NCBI RefSeq assembly: GCF_012641265.1 | Contig: NZ_JABAHZ010000008.1 | Coordinates: 1-64,000 of the forward strand | Direction of reading: 5' to 3' | Source of the DNA: Chitinophaga eiseniae | GTDB taxonomy: Bacteria > Bacteroidota > Bacteroidia > Chitinophagales > Chitinophagaceae | Length of the DNA: 64,000 bases | In this document: positions 16,142 through 25,048 of the stretch, piece after piece | Position numbering within the stretch: the stretch's first letter is position 1 | Layout of the letters: each line of letters starts with the position of its first letter | The notes under the pieces: model-generated | Databases searched by the model: none | Told to the model about the DNA's origin: nothing | The model's input: only the letters and a program-made list of their open reading frames with translations | Made by a program: the position numbers and the translations under genes

Positions 16142-16987
16142 CTACAGGTTGCTCACCATCGTTCTCCAGAAAGCAGCGCTGGCTTTCACTTCTGGTACGT
16201 TGTTATCCCAGTTGTATTCATATTCTGCAGAAAACAGCCCTTTGAACTTCTGGTTTTTCAGTGTTTCCAGTACTTTAGGCATCTGGCTTACACCGTTACC
16301 CCATACTACGTCGTGAGATTCAGGTGATTTATTATCCAGGTCTTTGAAGTGCAGGCTTACAATATGACCGTCCAACTTCTTGATGCACTCTACCGGATCC
16401 AGGCCGGAACGTACCCAGTGACCAATATCAGCGCAAGCGCCCATCAGCTTGCTTCGGCCTTTGATAGCCGCCAGCACGATGTCGGGGTTCCAGTAATGAC
16501 TAGGTTTTGGGTGGTCGTGGATAGCCAGTTTGATCTGGTATTGGTCGCACAGGGAAGAAATCAGGTCCAGGTCTTCTTCTTTAGGTTCAGAAGTGATGCT
16601 CTGGATACCCATCCTGTTGGCAAAATCAAACAGCATACGCCATTCCGCCGCAGAAGTAGGCACTACTACGCCAAAAGCCATCAATACCTTGTGTTTCTTT
16701 TTAAACAGCGCTTTTACCTGCTCCTGTTTTTCGGGCGACATATGGTAATCAAATTTACCTTCAATACCGCCACCGATGGTTTGTCCGGGAAAAGCTTCCA
16801 CATACTGGATACCGCAGCTATCCATCTTATCCAGGGCCTCCGCCAGGGTAAAATGATTGAATGTCCATGCCTGCGCTCCCAGTTTCCAGCCCAATGCATC
16901 AGCCCTGCTTTGTGCAGCCGCGGATTTTGCAAATAATGCAACTGCCAGGCCGCCCGCCAGCATCAATGCATTTCTCAGTTTTTTCAT
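16142..16987 (-). CDS. Exported sugar phosphate isomerase/epimerase-like TIM-barrel protein
   Basis: 281 residues from ATG 16987. The N-terminus MKKLRNALMLAGGLAVALFA ending in AAAQ is a signal peptide, so the enzyme is periplasmic. The body is an AP-endonuclease-2-like TIM barrel with metal-ligand segments: IQYVEAFPG, LAIHDHPKP, GACADIGHW and IVSLHFKD, then SAEYEYN near the end. Proteins of this type are found with Gfo/Idh/MocA oxidoreductases and DUF1080 proteins in 3-keto-glycoside pathways, and both occur within 6 kb here. The substrate is inferred only from that company. Confidence 0.8.
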   Translation of the reverse strand: MKKLRNALMLAGGLAVALFAKSAAAQSRADALGWKLGAQAWTFNHFTLAEALDKMDSCGIQYVEAFPGQTIGGGIEGKFDYHMSPEKQEQVKALFKKKHKVLMAFGVVVPTSAAEWRMLFDFANRMGIQSITSEPKEEDLDLISSLCDQYQIKLAIHDHPKPSHYWNPDIVLAAIKGRSKLMGACADIGHWVRSGLDPVECIKKLDGHIVSLHFKDLDNKSPESHDVVWGNGVSQMPKVLETLKNQKFKGLFSAEYEYNWDNNVPEVKASAAFWRTMVSNL

Positions 16988-17006
16988 ATAGTTATTTTTT
17001 TGATGA

Positions 17007-17026
17007 TTGAAAGTAATTGCTTTCAA
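17007..17026. promoter_or_regulatory. Inverted repeat upstream of the sugar isomerase gene (possible operator)
   Basis: TTGAAAG/CTTTCAA arms around TAATTG lie 19 bases before the ATG at 16987, where a regulator site or promoter would be. No TAnnTTTG box is clear nearby. Confidence 0.35.
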
Positions 17027-17160
17027 GGTAAAATGCAAGTTTTCGGAGAAGAAATTACCCCGTGGCCTATATCGCCGGCAATTGTTACCATGTGGTCACT
17101 TTTCTCTCCCCCCTTTCTTCATTCCCGTAAAAGTGGTAAATTTAATCCAGAAGACGTGCT

Positions 17161-18255
17161 ATGAGAGGAATACAATTTACCAGGTTCAACCCGGACGATA
17201 ACAAGAAAACACCCTTCCAGAAACTACTGGACCTTTTCACCCAACTTCTTACCTACACCAGCGGGGATGTGACAGAAGCACTGCAATGGCTCACCGAGCT
17301 GGATAACCAGTACCAACTCACCAACCAGGAGTATGGTATAGGCGACTTTATAGAAGAGTTGAAAAACAAAGGGTACATCCGCGAAAACGAGGAAAGCGGC
17401 GAAATAGAAATCACTTCCAAGGCAGAACAAACCATCCGTAAAAATGCCCTGGAAGAGATCTTCGGTAAACTCAAAAAATCTGCGACCGGCAACCATAATA
17501 TCCGCAAATCGGGCATGGGCGATGAACTCAATGCCGAAACCCGCCCGTTTGAATTTGGCGACGGGGTAGATCAGCTGGATATTACGGCCTCTATCAGGAA
17601 TGCCCAGATTAATCACGGTATCGACAGCTTTTCTATTCAGCAGGACGACCTGGAAGTGAAGGAAACCGACTTCAAAACCCAGACGTCTACCGCCCTCATG
17701 ATCGATATTTCCCACTCCATGATCTTATATGGAGAAGACAGGATCACGCCGGCCAAAAAGGTGGCCATGGCGCTGGCGGAACTGATCACCACCCGGTATC
17801 CCAAAGATACCCTCGATATCATCGTTTTTGGGAACGACGCCTGGCAGATCGAAATCAAAGACCTGCCCTACCTGCAGGTAGGCCCCTTCCACACCAATAC
17901 GGTAGCCGGACTGGAACTGGCCATGGACCTGCTGCGCCGGCGGCGCAATCCCAATAAACAGATCTTCATGATCACAGATGGTAAACCCACCTGTTTGAAG
18001 ATCGGGTCACAATATTATAAAAACAGCTTTGGCCTCGACAGGAAGATACTGAACCGCACCCTGAACCTGGCCGCACAATGCAAAAAATTAAAAATTCCTA
18101 TCACTACTTTCATGGTCGCTACCGACCCATGGCTGCAACAGTTTGTACAGGAATTTACAGAAACCAATAACGGTAAAGCCTTCTTTTCCGGGACCGATAA
18201 ACTGGGACAATTCCTTTTCCGGGACTTCGAAAACGGGAAAAGAAAGTTCTATTAA
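17161..18255 (+). CDS. VWA (von Willebrand factor A) domain protein
   Basis: 364 residues. The first 150 are charged and helical. The VWA domain begins with TALMIDISHSM (about 178-188), carrying the DxSxS metal site, with a second MIDAS part near FMITDGKPTC. No signal peptide or membrane segment was seen, so it is probably cytoplasmic. The next gene, 26 bases downstream, is an AAA+ ATPase. VWA plus MoxR/ChlI-like ATPase pairs act as chelatase- or chaperone-like complexes that insert metals or remodel enzymes, but no client gene is evident here. Confidence 0.82.
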   Translation: MRGIQFTRFNPDDNKKTPFQKLLDLFTQLLTYTSGDVTEALQWLTELDNQYQLTNQEYGIGDFIEELKNKGYIRENEESGEIEITSKAEQTIRKNALEEIFGKLKKSATGNHNIRKSGMGDELNAETRPFEFGDGVDQLDITASIRNAQINHGIDSFSIQQDDLEVKETDFKTQTSTALMIDISHSMILYGEDRITPAKKVAMALAELITTRYPKDTLDIIVFGNDAWQIEIKDLPYLQVGPFHTNTVAGLELAMDLLRRRRNPNKQIFMITDGKPTCLKIGSQYYKNSFGLDRKILNRTLNLAAQCKKLKIPITTFMVATDPWLQQFVQEFTETNNGKAFFSGTDKLGQFLFRDFENGKRKFY

Positions 18256-18281
18256 ACATATATCACTCGTAAATATCTCAG

Positions 18282-19790
18282 ATGAATACCAGTATAAAAA
18301 CATTAGGCGAGCTCAAAAAAAGTGGCTATAAACCAGTTTCCGTAAAAGAAGAGATCAGACGTAACCTGATTAAAAAATTACAAAATAAGGAAAGCACCTT
18401 CCCCGGTATCATAGGCTATGAAGATACCGTAATTCCTGATACTGAAAGAGCCCTGTTATCCAGGCACAACATACTTTTCCTCGGTTTACGCGGACAGGCG
18501 AAAACCAGGATGGCCCGGCAAATGACCGACCTGCTCGATGAATACATTCCCATCGTGGAAGGCTCGGAAGTAAACGATGATCCATTTCATCCACTGTCCC
18601 GCTATGCGATTGACCTGATTGCTGAACTAGGCGATAAAACACCCATCGCCTGGGTGCACAGCAGCGCAAGGTACGGCGAAAAGCTGGCTACACCGGATGT
18701 TTCCGTGGCCGACCTGGTGGGTGATATCGACCCGATCAAGGCCGCCAACCTGAAACTCAGCTACGCCGATGAACGCGTAATCCACTTCGGCATCATTCCC
18801 CGCTCTAACCGCGGTATCTTTGTGATCAACGAATTGCCCGATCTGCAGGCCCGTATACAGGTATCGCTCTTTAATATTTTACAGGAAGGCGATATCCAGA
18901 TCAGGGGCTTTAAAGTGAGAATGCCACTGGATATCCTGTTCGTATTTACCGCTAACCCGGAAGACTATACGAACCGTGGCTCTATCGTTACGCCGCTGAA
19001 AGACAGGATCGAAAGCCAGATCATTACCCACTACCCTAAAACCATCGAAAACGCCCTGCTGATCACCGAACAGGAAGCCGATATACACGATGACCAACAG
19101 GCCAAAGTGCAGATTGCCGATATGGTGAAACGTCTCATAGAACAAGTATCTTTTGAAGCACGCACCAGCGAATACGTAGACAAGAAAAGCGGAGTATCTG
19201 CCCGTCTCACTATTGCCGCTTACGAAAACGCGGTGAGTGCCGGGGAACGCCGTGCCATCATCAATAAGGAAAAGGAAACACAAGTGCGCATTGCGGATCT
19301 GCAAGCCATTATCCCGGCTATCACTGGTAAAATAGAACTGGTATATGAAGGAGAGCAGGAAGGCCCGCTACAAGTAGCCCATAACCTACTGGATAAATCG
19401 ATCCGCACCCTCTTTGCCACCTATTTTCCCAATCCCGACTCCTTTAAGAAAAAGAAACAGAACGCTCCCGCGGAAAATCCATACCGCAGCGTGATACAGT
19501 GGTTCGACAAAGGCAACGCCGTACAGCTGCTCCAGGATATCAGCGACAAACAATACGAAGCCACCCTCTCCCGGGTAGAAGGACTCAAGGAACTGGTGAA
19601 AGCCCGCTTTCCCAAAGCCAATAACAAGGAAGCGCTGCTGCTCATGGAATTTGTGCTCCATGGCTTATCGTCCTACTCCCTCATCAGCAAGAAAGTAGTG
19701 GAAAATGAAACCCGCTTCAGCGACCTGCTCGGTACCATGATGAATTTCGCGTTGGGCGGCGATGGCGACGGGGAAGAACCGGAAGAATAA
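18282..19790 (+). CDS. AAA+ ATPase of the MoxR/magnesium-chelatase ChlI type
   Basis: 502 residues. Walker A-like GLRGQAKT lies at about 67-74, with a ChlI-type insertion (VADLVGDIDPIKAANLKL), Walker B-like GIFVINELPDL, and sensor 1 with FTANPEDYTNRGSIVTPLKD. The last 150 residues form the lid and a helical tail ending in an acidic stretch. It follows the VWA gene by 26 bases with no terminator between, so the two are one operon and the proteins probably form one machine. The client is unknown. Confidence 0.85.
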   Translation: MNTSIKTLGELKKSGYKPVSVKEEIRRNLIKKLQNKESTFPGIIGYEDTVIPDTERALLSRHNILFLGLRGQAKTRMARQMTDLLDEYIPIVEGSEVNDDPFHPLSRYAIDLIAELGDKTPIAWVHSSARYGEKLATPDVSVADLVGDIDPIKAANLKLSYADERVIHFGIIPRSNRGIFVINELPDLQARIQVSLFNILQEGDIQIRGFKVRMPLDILFVFTANPEDYTNRGSIVTPLKDRIESQIITHYPKTIENALLITEQEADIHDDQQAKVQIADMVKRLIEQVSFEARTSEYVDKKSGVSARLTIAAYENAVSAGERRAIINKEKETQVRIADLQAIIPAITGKIELVYEGEQEGPLQVAHNLLDKSIRTLFATYFPNPDSFKKKKQNAPAENPYRSVIQWFDKGNAVQLLQDISDKQYEATLSRVEGLKELVKARFPKANNKEALLLMEFVLHGLSSYSLISKKVVENETRFSDLLGTMMNFALGGDGDGEEPEE

Positions 19791-19814
19791 ATATTACCTG
19801 GTTATATTTTTAAT

Positions 19815-19849
19815 AGAGAGAAGTTTATAGAGACTTCTCTCTGTTTTTT
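19815..19849 (+). terminator. Terminator of the VWA/AAA+ operon
   Basis: AGAGAGAAGT pairs with ACTTCTCTCT around TTATAGAG, followed by GTTTTTT. It lies 25 bases past the stop at 19790. Confidence 0.75.
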
Positions 19850-19970
19850 AGGATGATACCCCATACAACCGTTTTTCACAAAATCATCATGAAAGATGAA
19901 TATCCTCGCATTTTTTCCTATTTTGTATTATTAATTGTCATTTTAACAATTCCACAAAACGTTTTATTAC

Positions 19971-21281
19971 ATGAACAATTCCCGTAGAAACTTTATTAAA
20001 TCCGCCTCCACGTTAATGGCGGGTGCCGGACTGGTAGCAGCCCTCCCATCTACCCTGAAAGCGGCGGTAGCGCCGAGCGACCGGCTCAATGTGGCCGCTA
20101 TCGGCATCAACGGTATGGGCTGGGCGGACCTCACCTCCATGCTGAAAAATCCGGCGGCCCAATGTGTGGCCCTTTGCGATGTAGACCAAAACGTGCTGGA
20201 CAAACGCGTAGCAGAACTGGCGCAAAAAGGCATCAAAGTAAAGGCGTATTCCGACTATCGCAAGCTGTTGGAAGACAAAAGCATTGACGCCGTAGTAATT
20301 GGTACCCCCGACCACTGGCATTGCCTGCAAATGATCGACGCCTGTGCCGCTGGCAAAGATGTATATGTAGAGAAGCCAATGGGTAACTCCATCATTGAAT
20401 GCCGCTCTATGGTGGCTGCCCAGCAAAAATATAACCGCGCCGTACAGGTAGGGCAATGGCAACGCAGTCAACAGCACTTTAAAGACGCCATCGAGTTTGT
20501 ACATTCCGGCAAGCTCGGTCAAATACGCCTGGTGAAAGCCTGGGCCTATATGGGCTGGATGAAATCGATCCCTGTGAAGCCCGACGGTACGCCTCCTCCA
20601 GGCGTAGATTACAAAGCCTGGCTGGGCCCCGCTACTACCCGCCCCTTCAATGAAAACCGCTTCCACTTTAACTTCCGCTGGTACTGGGATTACGCAGGTG
20701 GACTGATGACCGACTGGGGTGTGCACCTCCTGGATTATGCCCTGCTGGGTATGCAATCGGCCGCACCTAAATCTATTATGGCTGCCGGTGGTAAATTTGC
20801 CTATCCCGATGATGCGGCAGAAACACCAGATACCCTCACCACCGTATATGAGTTCGATGGCTACAACATCCAGTGGGAACAGGCTATCGGCATTGATGGC
20901 GGCCCTTACGGGCGTGATCATGGTATCGCTTTCATCGGCAACAACGGTACGCTGGTATTAGATCGGGGTGGTTGGGAAGTGATTCCGGAGAAAGGAAAAA
21001 TGGAAGCCGTGCCCAGGCAAAAATCTGTGGACAATGGCCTCGACATGCATACTACCAATTTCATAGAAGTGATAAAATCACGCAACTTTACAGACCTGCA
21101 CGCGCCGGTACAGGTAGGCGCGCTGGTAGCCACCACCGCGCAAATGGGCAACATTGCCTATCGCACCGGGAAAAAAATCTACTGGGATGCCAGTGAGGGC
21201 AAATTTACCGACCGCGATGCCAACAAACTGCTGGCAGCCGCTTACCACAATGGGTACAAACTGCCTAACGTGACCGTATAA
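19971..21281 (+). CDS. Tat-exported Gfo/Idh/MocA family oxidoreductase
   Basis: 436 residues. The N-terminus has the twin-arginine motif SRRNFIKSA (4-12) and a hydrophobic stretch ending near LKAAVAP, so a folded protein with cofactor is probably exported to the periplasm. A Rossmann domain follows (LNVAAIGINGMGWADL), with EKPMGNS, the family's conserved Glu-Lys-Pro motif, near 135. The C-terminal domain contains YWDYAGGLMTDWGVHLLDY. These NAD(P)-dependent enzymes oxidise or reduce sugars, including forming 3-keto sugars. The next gene is a DUF1080 protein, and the epimerase-like gene at 16142 may belong to the same pathway. Confidence 0.88.
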   Translation: MNNSRRNFIKSASTLMAGAGLVAALPSTLKAAVAPSDRLNVAAIGINGMGWADLTSMLKNPAAQCVALCDVDQNVLDKRVAELAQKGIKVKAYSDYRKLLEDKSIDAVVIGTPDHWHCLQMIDACAAGKDVYVEKPMGNSIIECRSMVAAQQKYNRAVQVGQWQRSQQHFKDAIEFVHSGKLGQIRLVKAWAYMGWMKSIPVKPDGTPPPGVDYKAWLGPATTRPFNENRFHFNFRWYWDYAGGLMTDWGVHLLDYALLGMQSAAPKSIMAAGGKFAYPDDAAETPDTLTTVYEFDGYNIQWEQAIGIDGGPYGRDHGIAFIGNNGTLVLDRGGWEVIPEKGKMEAVPRQKSVDNGLDMHTTNFIEVIKSRNFTDLHAPVQVGALVATTAQMGNIAYRTGKKIYWDASEGKFTDRDANKLLAAAYHNGYKLPNVTV

Positions 21282-21331
21282 ACGAAAGTAACCTTACCTG
21301 ATCATCTCTCTAAAAAAAATAAAAGCACCGT

Positions 21332-22069
21332 ATGCGCACCTTATTATTCGCCGCCTGTACCCTGCTCTCGGCAACCGCCCTGGCACAGAACAACGGGCAG
21401 ATGAAGCCGGAAGAAACAGAAGTATGGGAGCCGGTTCCCAAAGTAATTACACCCGGCACGGAAGTCCTCACCGCGCCTTCCGACGCCATTATCCTGTTTA
21501 ATGGCAAAAATCTCGATAACTGGGAAGCCGAAAAAGGAGGCCCGGCCCAATGGGAAGTGAAAAACGATATCATGACGGTAGTAAAAGGCACCGGCGTGAT
21601 CAAAACCAAACAACAGTTTGAAGATTTTCAACTGCATATCGAATGGCGCACCCCGGCAGAAGTAAAGGGAGAAAGCCAGGGCCGCGGCAACAGCGGTATT
21701 TTTATGCAGGAGTATTACGAACTGCAGGTATTGGACAACTACAACAACCGCACCTACTCCAATGGGCAGGCTGGCAGCTTCTATAAACAAAGAATTCCGC
21801 TGGTAAATGCCTGTAAAAAGCCGGGCGAATGGCAAACCTACGATGTGATCTGGACTGCTCCCCGGTTCAATGAAGACGGCTCGTTGAAATCGCCCGCCAG
21901 GGCTACCGTATTGCAAAACGGCGTATTGGTGCAGAATAATGTGGAACTGGATGGCTCAACGCAGTATATCGGCAAGCCTTCTTATGTAAAGCATGGCCCT
22001 AAGTCCATTGCGTTGCAGGATCATGGTAACCCGGTAAGCTACCGTAATATCTGGATCAGATCATTATAA
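21332..22069 (+). CDS. DUF1080 (3-keto-disaccharide hydrolase family) secreted protein
   Basis: 245 residues with signal peptide (MRTLLFAACTLLSATALAQ). The DUF1080 domain covers about 45-245 and is a jelly-roll fold with IILFNGKNLDNWEAEKGGPA, MTVVKGTGVIKTKQQF, FQLHIEWRTP and NSGIFMQEYYELQVLDN. Family members hydrolyse 3-keto-glycosides or bind glycans. It lies 50 bases downstream of the Gfo/Idh/MocA gene on the same strand, consistent with stepwise oxidation and hydrolysis of a disaccharide in the periplasm. The exact substrate cannot be read from the sequence. Confidence 0.85.
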   Translation: MRTLLFAACTLLSATALAQNNGQMKPEETEVWEPVPKVITPGTEVLTAPSDAIILFNGKNLDNWEAEKGGPAQWEVKNDIMTVVKGTGVIKTKQQFEDFQLHIEWRTPAEVKGESQGRGNSGIFMQEYYELQVLDNYNNRTYSNGQAGSFYKQRIPLVNACKKPGEWQTYDVIWTAPRFNEDGSLKSPARATVLQNGVLVQNNVELDGSTQYIGKPSYVKHGPKSIALQDHGNPVSYRNIWIRSL

Positions 22070-22078
22070 ACATAAAAT

Positions 22079-22127
22079 AACCGGCTTTTGGCAGAGACGT
22101 TTATCCCGCCTTTACCAAAAGCTGGTT
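22079..22127. terminator. Terminator between the DUF1080 and GNAT genes
   Basis: AACCGGCTTTTGG pairs with CCAAAAGCTGGTT (one mismatch) around a 23-base loop, between convergent genes. Both flanks are A/T-rich, so it may act in both directions. Confidence 0.6.
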
Positions 22128-22136
22128 TTATACGGC

Positions 22137-22622
22137 TCAATGCGTTACGGGCTCTATATTCAGTGATAAATATACCGCATCACTGATAGGATTATCGTAA
22201 TAAGCTGCTATCGGTTCAAATCCGAGGGAAGTATATAAATCAATGGCCGGGCGCATATGTGCCAGGGTATCCAGCAAAATACGCTTGTAGCCCAGCTTCC
22301 GGCTCTCCTCGATGGCTGCACTGGCCAGCAGTTTACCTACGCCATGTCCTTTATAGGCATCTTTTACAAAAAGACGTTTCATTTCTGCAATGCTGTTATC
22401 AAACGGCCGCACCGCTACACAACCCGCCAGTTGTCCGTCTACCAACGCGAGAAACAACGCTCCCTTGGGCGCTACATAAACACCTGGCAAACTGGCCAGT
22501 TCTTCTTCAAATCGCTGAAAACTTAGGTCAACATTTAACCAATTGGCATATTCGCGGAAAAGTAGCTTCACCTGGGCCAGGTGCTGGGTATCTTCGGCGG
22601 TTACTTTAATAATCTCTGTCAT
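22137..22622 (-). CDS. GNAT-family N-acetyltransferase
   Basis: 161 residues from ATG 22622, with GAAGGGG just upstream; an in-frame TTG further upstream falls in a palindrome and is unlikely. The acetyl-CoA-binding motif is VKDAYKGHGVGKLLASAAIE, containing the Q/RxxGxG/A pattern. ALVDGQLAGCVAVRPF precedes it and IDLYTSLGFEPIAAYYDNP follows. The substrate is unknown. Confidence 0.85.
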   Translation of the reverse strand: MTEIIKVTAEDTQHLAQVKLLFREYANWLNVDLSFQRFEEELASLPGVYVAPKGALFLALVDGQLAGCVAVRPFDNSIAEMKRLFVKDAYKGHGVGKLLASAAIEESRKLGYKRILLDTLAHMRPAIDLYTSLGFEPIAAYYDNPISDAVYLSLNIEPVTH

Positions 22623-22651
22623 AACCCCTTCTTTTAAATGGTATATAAAAC

Positions 22652-22685
22652 GCAAGAAGCCTTCTGCATGCAGAAGGCTTCTTGC
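22652..22685. terminator. 34-base perfect palindrome
   Basis: GCAAGAAGCCTTCTGCA and its exact complement meet without a loop. On the minus strand it is followed by GTTTTATA. It lies between tRNA-Cys and the GNAT gene, both on the minus strand, so it could end leftward transcription or shield the acetyltransferase gene. Confidence 0.5.
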
Positions 22686-22931
22686 TTGTATTGTTCGTGG
22701 GAAACTTTCTTTTTAGTAGAAGTATTCCCTATATCATCTTATGATCAATTACGCAGTGTAATGTAATTTCTTAATCATGGATAAATATCATGCCTTCTGT
22801 AAATCATCGTCCCTCAATGCGGGGGATGCAATATAACCTTTTACATCGACATTTGCATCACTCTTAAAATAAATCTTTATTAATACTGAAACTGGCTAGC
22901 AGTAAGGGGTTGGAAGAGCGAGCAGGGGCTC
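22686..22931. other. Intergenic stretch without recognised content
   Basis: AT-rich sequence between the palindrome and the dispersed hairpin repeat. No coding frame, promoter box or RNA structure was recognised. Confidence 0.4.
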
Positions 22932-23028
22932 GCAAAGGGAGTAAGGAGCAAAGTCGCAAAGGCATTTTGTCAAAATATGAGCACTTCAGGAGCTTATAAA
23001 TTTCTTTGCTGCTTTGCTCCTTAGCGTG
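22932..23028. repeat. Dispersed long-hairpin repeat, copy 1 (degenerate)
   Basis: Left arm core GTAAGGAGCAAAGTCGCAAA; right arm core CTTTGCTGCTTTGCTCCTTA. The centre (ATTTTGTCAAAATATGAGC and AGGAGCTTATAAATTT) matches copy 2 at 26345-26460 almost base for base, so the two are homologous and not chance hairpins. The outer right end has been lost. It lies downstream of tRNA-Cys. Confidence 0.75.
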
Positions 23029-23058
23029 AAAAAAAAAGAGCTGCATCGCTGCAGCCCT
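23029..23058 (-). terminator. Terminator of tRNA-Cys
   Basis: GCTGCA/TGCAGC stem with a four-base loop, followed on the minus strand by TCTTTTTTTTT. It begins 11 bases past the tRNA 3' end. Confidence 0.75.
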
Positions 23059-23068
23059 TTCAGATTCG

Positions 23069-23139
23069 AGGTTCGAAGCGGATTCGAACCGCTGTACGAG
23101 GTTTTGCAGACCTCTGCCTAGCCACTCGGCCACCGAACC
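23069..23139 (-). tRNA. tRNA-Cys (GCA)
   Basis: A 71-base cloverleaf. The acceptor stem is GGTTCGG/TCGAACC with discriminator T, as expected for cysteine. The anticodon stem-loop is GAGGT-CTGCAAA-ACCTC with anticodon GCA, and the T-arm contains GCGGTTCGAATCCGC. CCA is not encoded. Confidence 0.95.
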
Positions 23140-23343
23140 ATCTTATCAAAATGTTCGCCGTAACTCCCCCACTGGCGTACATCTCATTCGTTTTGTGGGA
23201 TTGCAAAAGTAGTGAATTTCTGATAACTGCCAAATATTATTTAAAAAATATCTAAAAAATATTTTGATAATAAGGCAGAACGGTGGAATATTGAGGCGGA
23301 AAACCTGGAAACTTGACTTATGACAAAATAAAAAATTAGTACC

Positions 23344-24225
23344 ATGGATAATCAACGTATTGCTGAATCAGAGCTGATCATCAACAACCGCGGAGCCATA
23401 TATCACCTCGATGTAAGACCGGATGAACTGGCTGATACTATCATCACTGTAGGCGACCCGGATCGGGTGGGATCTGTCAGCAAACACTTCGATAGAATAG
23501 AAGGCAAATTTCAACACCGTGAATTCGTGACCCATACCGGGTACATCGGCCATAAACGTATCTCTGTAGTATCTACCGGCATCGGTACTGATAATATCGA
23601 CATTGTACTCAATGAACTGGATGCTTTAGTCAATATTGATTTCAATACCCGGCTGGTAAAACCGGACCTTACTTCCCTGAAAATCATACGCCTGGGGACT
23701 TCCGGCGCACTGCAGGAAAGCATCCCGGTAGACAGCTTCGTGGTTTCTTCTCACGGATTAGGCCTGGATAACCTTATGCCTTATTACGCATTTGAAAATA
23801 CCACGGCAGAAAAACAACTGCTGGAAGCCTTCCGCGGACAAGTATTCCTGCAGCCCGGCGGCGCCAGTCCCTGCCTCTTTGAAGCCTCCGCAGCACTGCA
23901 CAATCATTTCAGAGATGGTTTTCATACAGGCATCACCGTTACCTGCCCGGGTTTTTATGCCCCACAAGGTCGCGCTTTAAGAGGCACGCTGGCTAATCCC
24001 AACCTGATCGACAACCTCACCGGGTTCTCGTACGAATCGCATCGCATCACCAACTTTGAAATGGAAACCTCCGGTATTTACGGTATGGGACGCGTACTGG
24101 GCCACCAATGCCTGTCTATCAGCGCTATTGTAGCTAACCGTATCCGCAAGGAGTTCAGCAAAGATGGAGGCGCCGCGGTAGCCGCACTAATTGAAAAAGG
24201 ATTGGGTATTATCGCCACCCTCTAA
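23344..24225 (+). CDS. Nucleoside phosphorylase (uridine phosphorylase-like)
   Basis: 293 residues of the PNP/UDP phosphorylase family. ITVGDPDRVG (about 35-44) is the phosphate-binding start; VSTGIGTDNIDIVLNEL and RLGTSGALQ follow. FEMETSGIYGMGRVLGH near 238-254 carries the conserved Glu-Met-Glu of the nucleoside site. It cleaves a nucleoside with phosphate to base and (deoxy)ribose 1-phosphate. The base specificity is not certain; the length and the FEMET site favour pyrimidines. Confidence 0.85.
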   Translation: MDNQRIAESELIINNRGAIYHLDVRPDELADTIITVGDPDRVGSVSKHFDRIEGKFQHREFVTHTGYIGHKRISVVSTGIGTDNIDIVLNELDALVNIDFNTRLVKPDLTSLKIIRLGTSGALQESIPVDSFVVSSHGLGLDNLMPYYAFENTTAEKQLLEAFRGQVFLQPGGASPCLFEASAALHNHFRDGFHTGITVTCPGFYAPQGRALRGTLANPNLIDNLTGFSYESHRITNFEMETSGIYGMGRVLGHQCLSISAIVANRIRKEFSKDGGAAVAALIEKGLGIIATL

Positions 24226-24250
24226 GGGATACACGCATCGCTTATTTTTT

Positions 24251-24258
24251 TATCTTTG
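24251..24258 (+). promoter_or_regulatory. -7 promoter box immediately before dapF
   Basis: TATCTTTG matches TAnnTTTG and ends only 4 bases before the ATG at 24263. If used, transcription would start at or a few bases past the start codon, giving a leaderless message or requiring another promoter upstream. Confidence 0.45.
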
Positions 24259-24262
24259 TTCC

Positions 24263-25048
24263 ATGAACAATATCCACTTCTATAAATACCAGGGAACCGG
24301 CAATGATTTCGTGATCATGGACAACCGGAATGGACAATACGACTGGCTTACAGACGAACAGGTGAATGAACTCTGCGACCGCCGCTTCGGCATCGGCGCA
24401 GATGGACTGATGCTGCTCAACAAAAGTGAAGACTACGATTTTGCCATGAAATACTACAATGCCGACGGCCGCGAAAGCAGCATGTGCGGCAATGGAGGCC
24501 GCTGCCTCGTAGCCTTCGCGCACAAAATGGGCGTTGGCGATGGTAACCTCTACTTCACTGCTGTAGACGGCGAACACGAAGCCACTATGGACGGCGATAG
24601 CTGGGTAAACCTGAAAATGCAAAACGTGGATGATGTAGAACATGGCCCGCTTTACTATTATCTCAACACCGGCTCCCCGCACTTTGTAAAATTTGTGGAA
24701 GATGTACAGGCGGTAGACGTATTCAATGAAGGTCGCGGTATCCGCTACAACGACCGCTTTGCGGCCGTGGGCACCAACGTCAACTTCGTACAGCCATTCG
24801 AATCCGGCATTTTTGTACGCACCTATGAAAGAGGCGTAGAAGATGAAACCTACTCCTGCGGTACCGGCGTAACCGCCGCCGCACTCACTTTTGCAGGTAA
24901 AGAAGAAAAAGAATACGTGGTACCCGTACAAACTTTGGGCGGTCAACTGGAAGTACGCTTCACCAAAACCGGCGAACGCACTTTCGATAACATCTGGCTC
25001 TGTGGCCCCGCTACACTGGTGTTTGAAGGCGATATCACTGTAAAATAA
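24263..25048 (+). CDS. dapF: Diaminopimelate epimerase
   Basis: 261 residues from ATG 24263 (MNNIHFYKYQGTGNDF, the conserved family start). The enzyme converts LL- to meso-diaminopimelate for lysine and peptidoglycan synthesis. Both catalytic cysteines are present: one in SSMCGNGGRC (about 75) and one in TYSCGTGVTAAA (about 203). The gene starts 37 bases after the phosphorylase stop. It could be read from its own box at 24251 or from the upstream gene. Confidence 0.95.
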   Translation: MNNIHFYKYQGTGNDFVIMDNRNGQYDWLTDEQVNELCDRRFGIGADGLMLLNKSEDYDFAMKYYNADGRESSMCGNGGRCLVAFAHKMGVGDGNLYFTAVDGEHEATMDGDSWVNLKMQNVDDVEHGPLYYYLNTGSPHFVKFVEDVQAVDVFNEGRGIRYNDRFAAVGTNVNFVQPFESGIFVRTYERGVEDETYSCGTGVTAAALTFAGKEEKEYVVPVQTLGGQLEVRFTKTGERTFDNIWLCGPATLVFEGDITVK

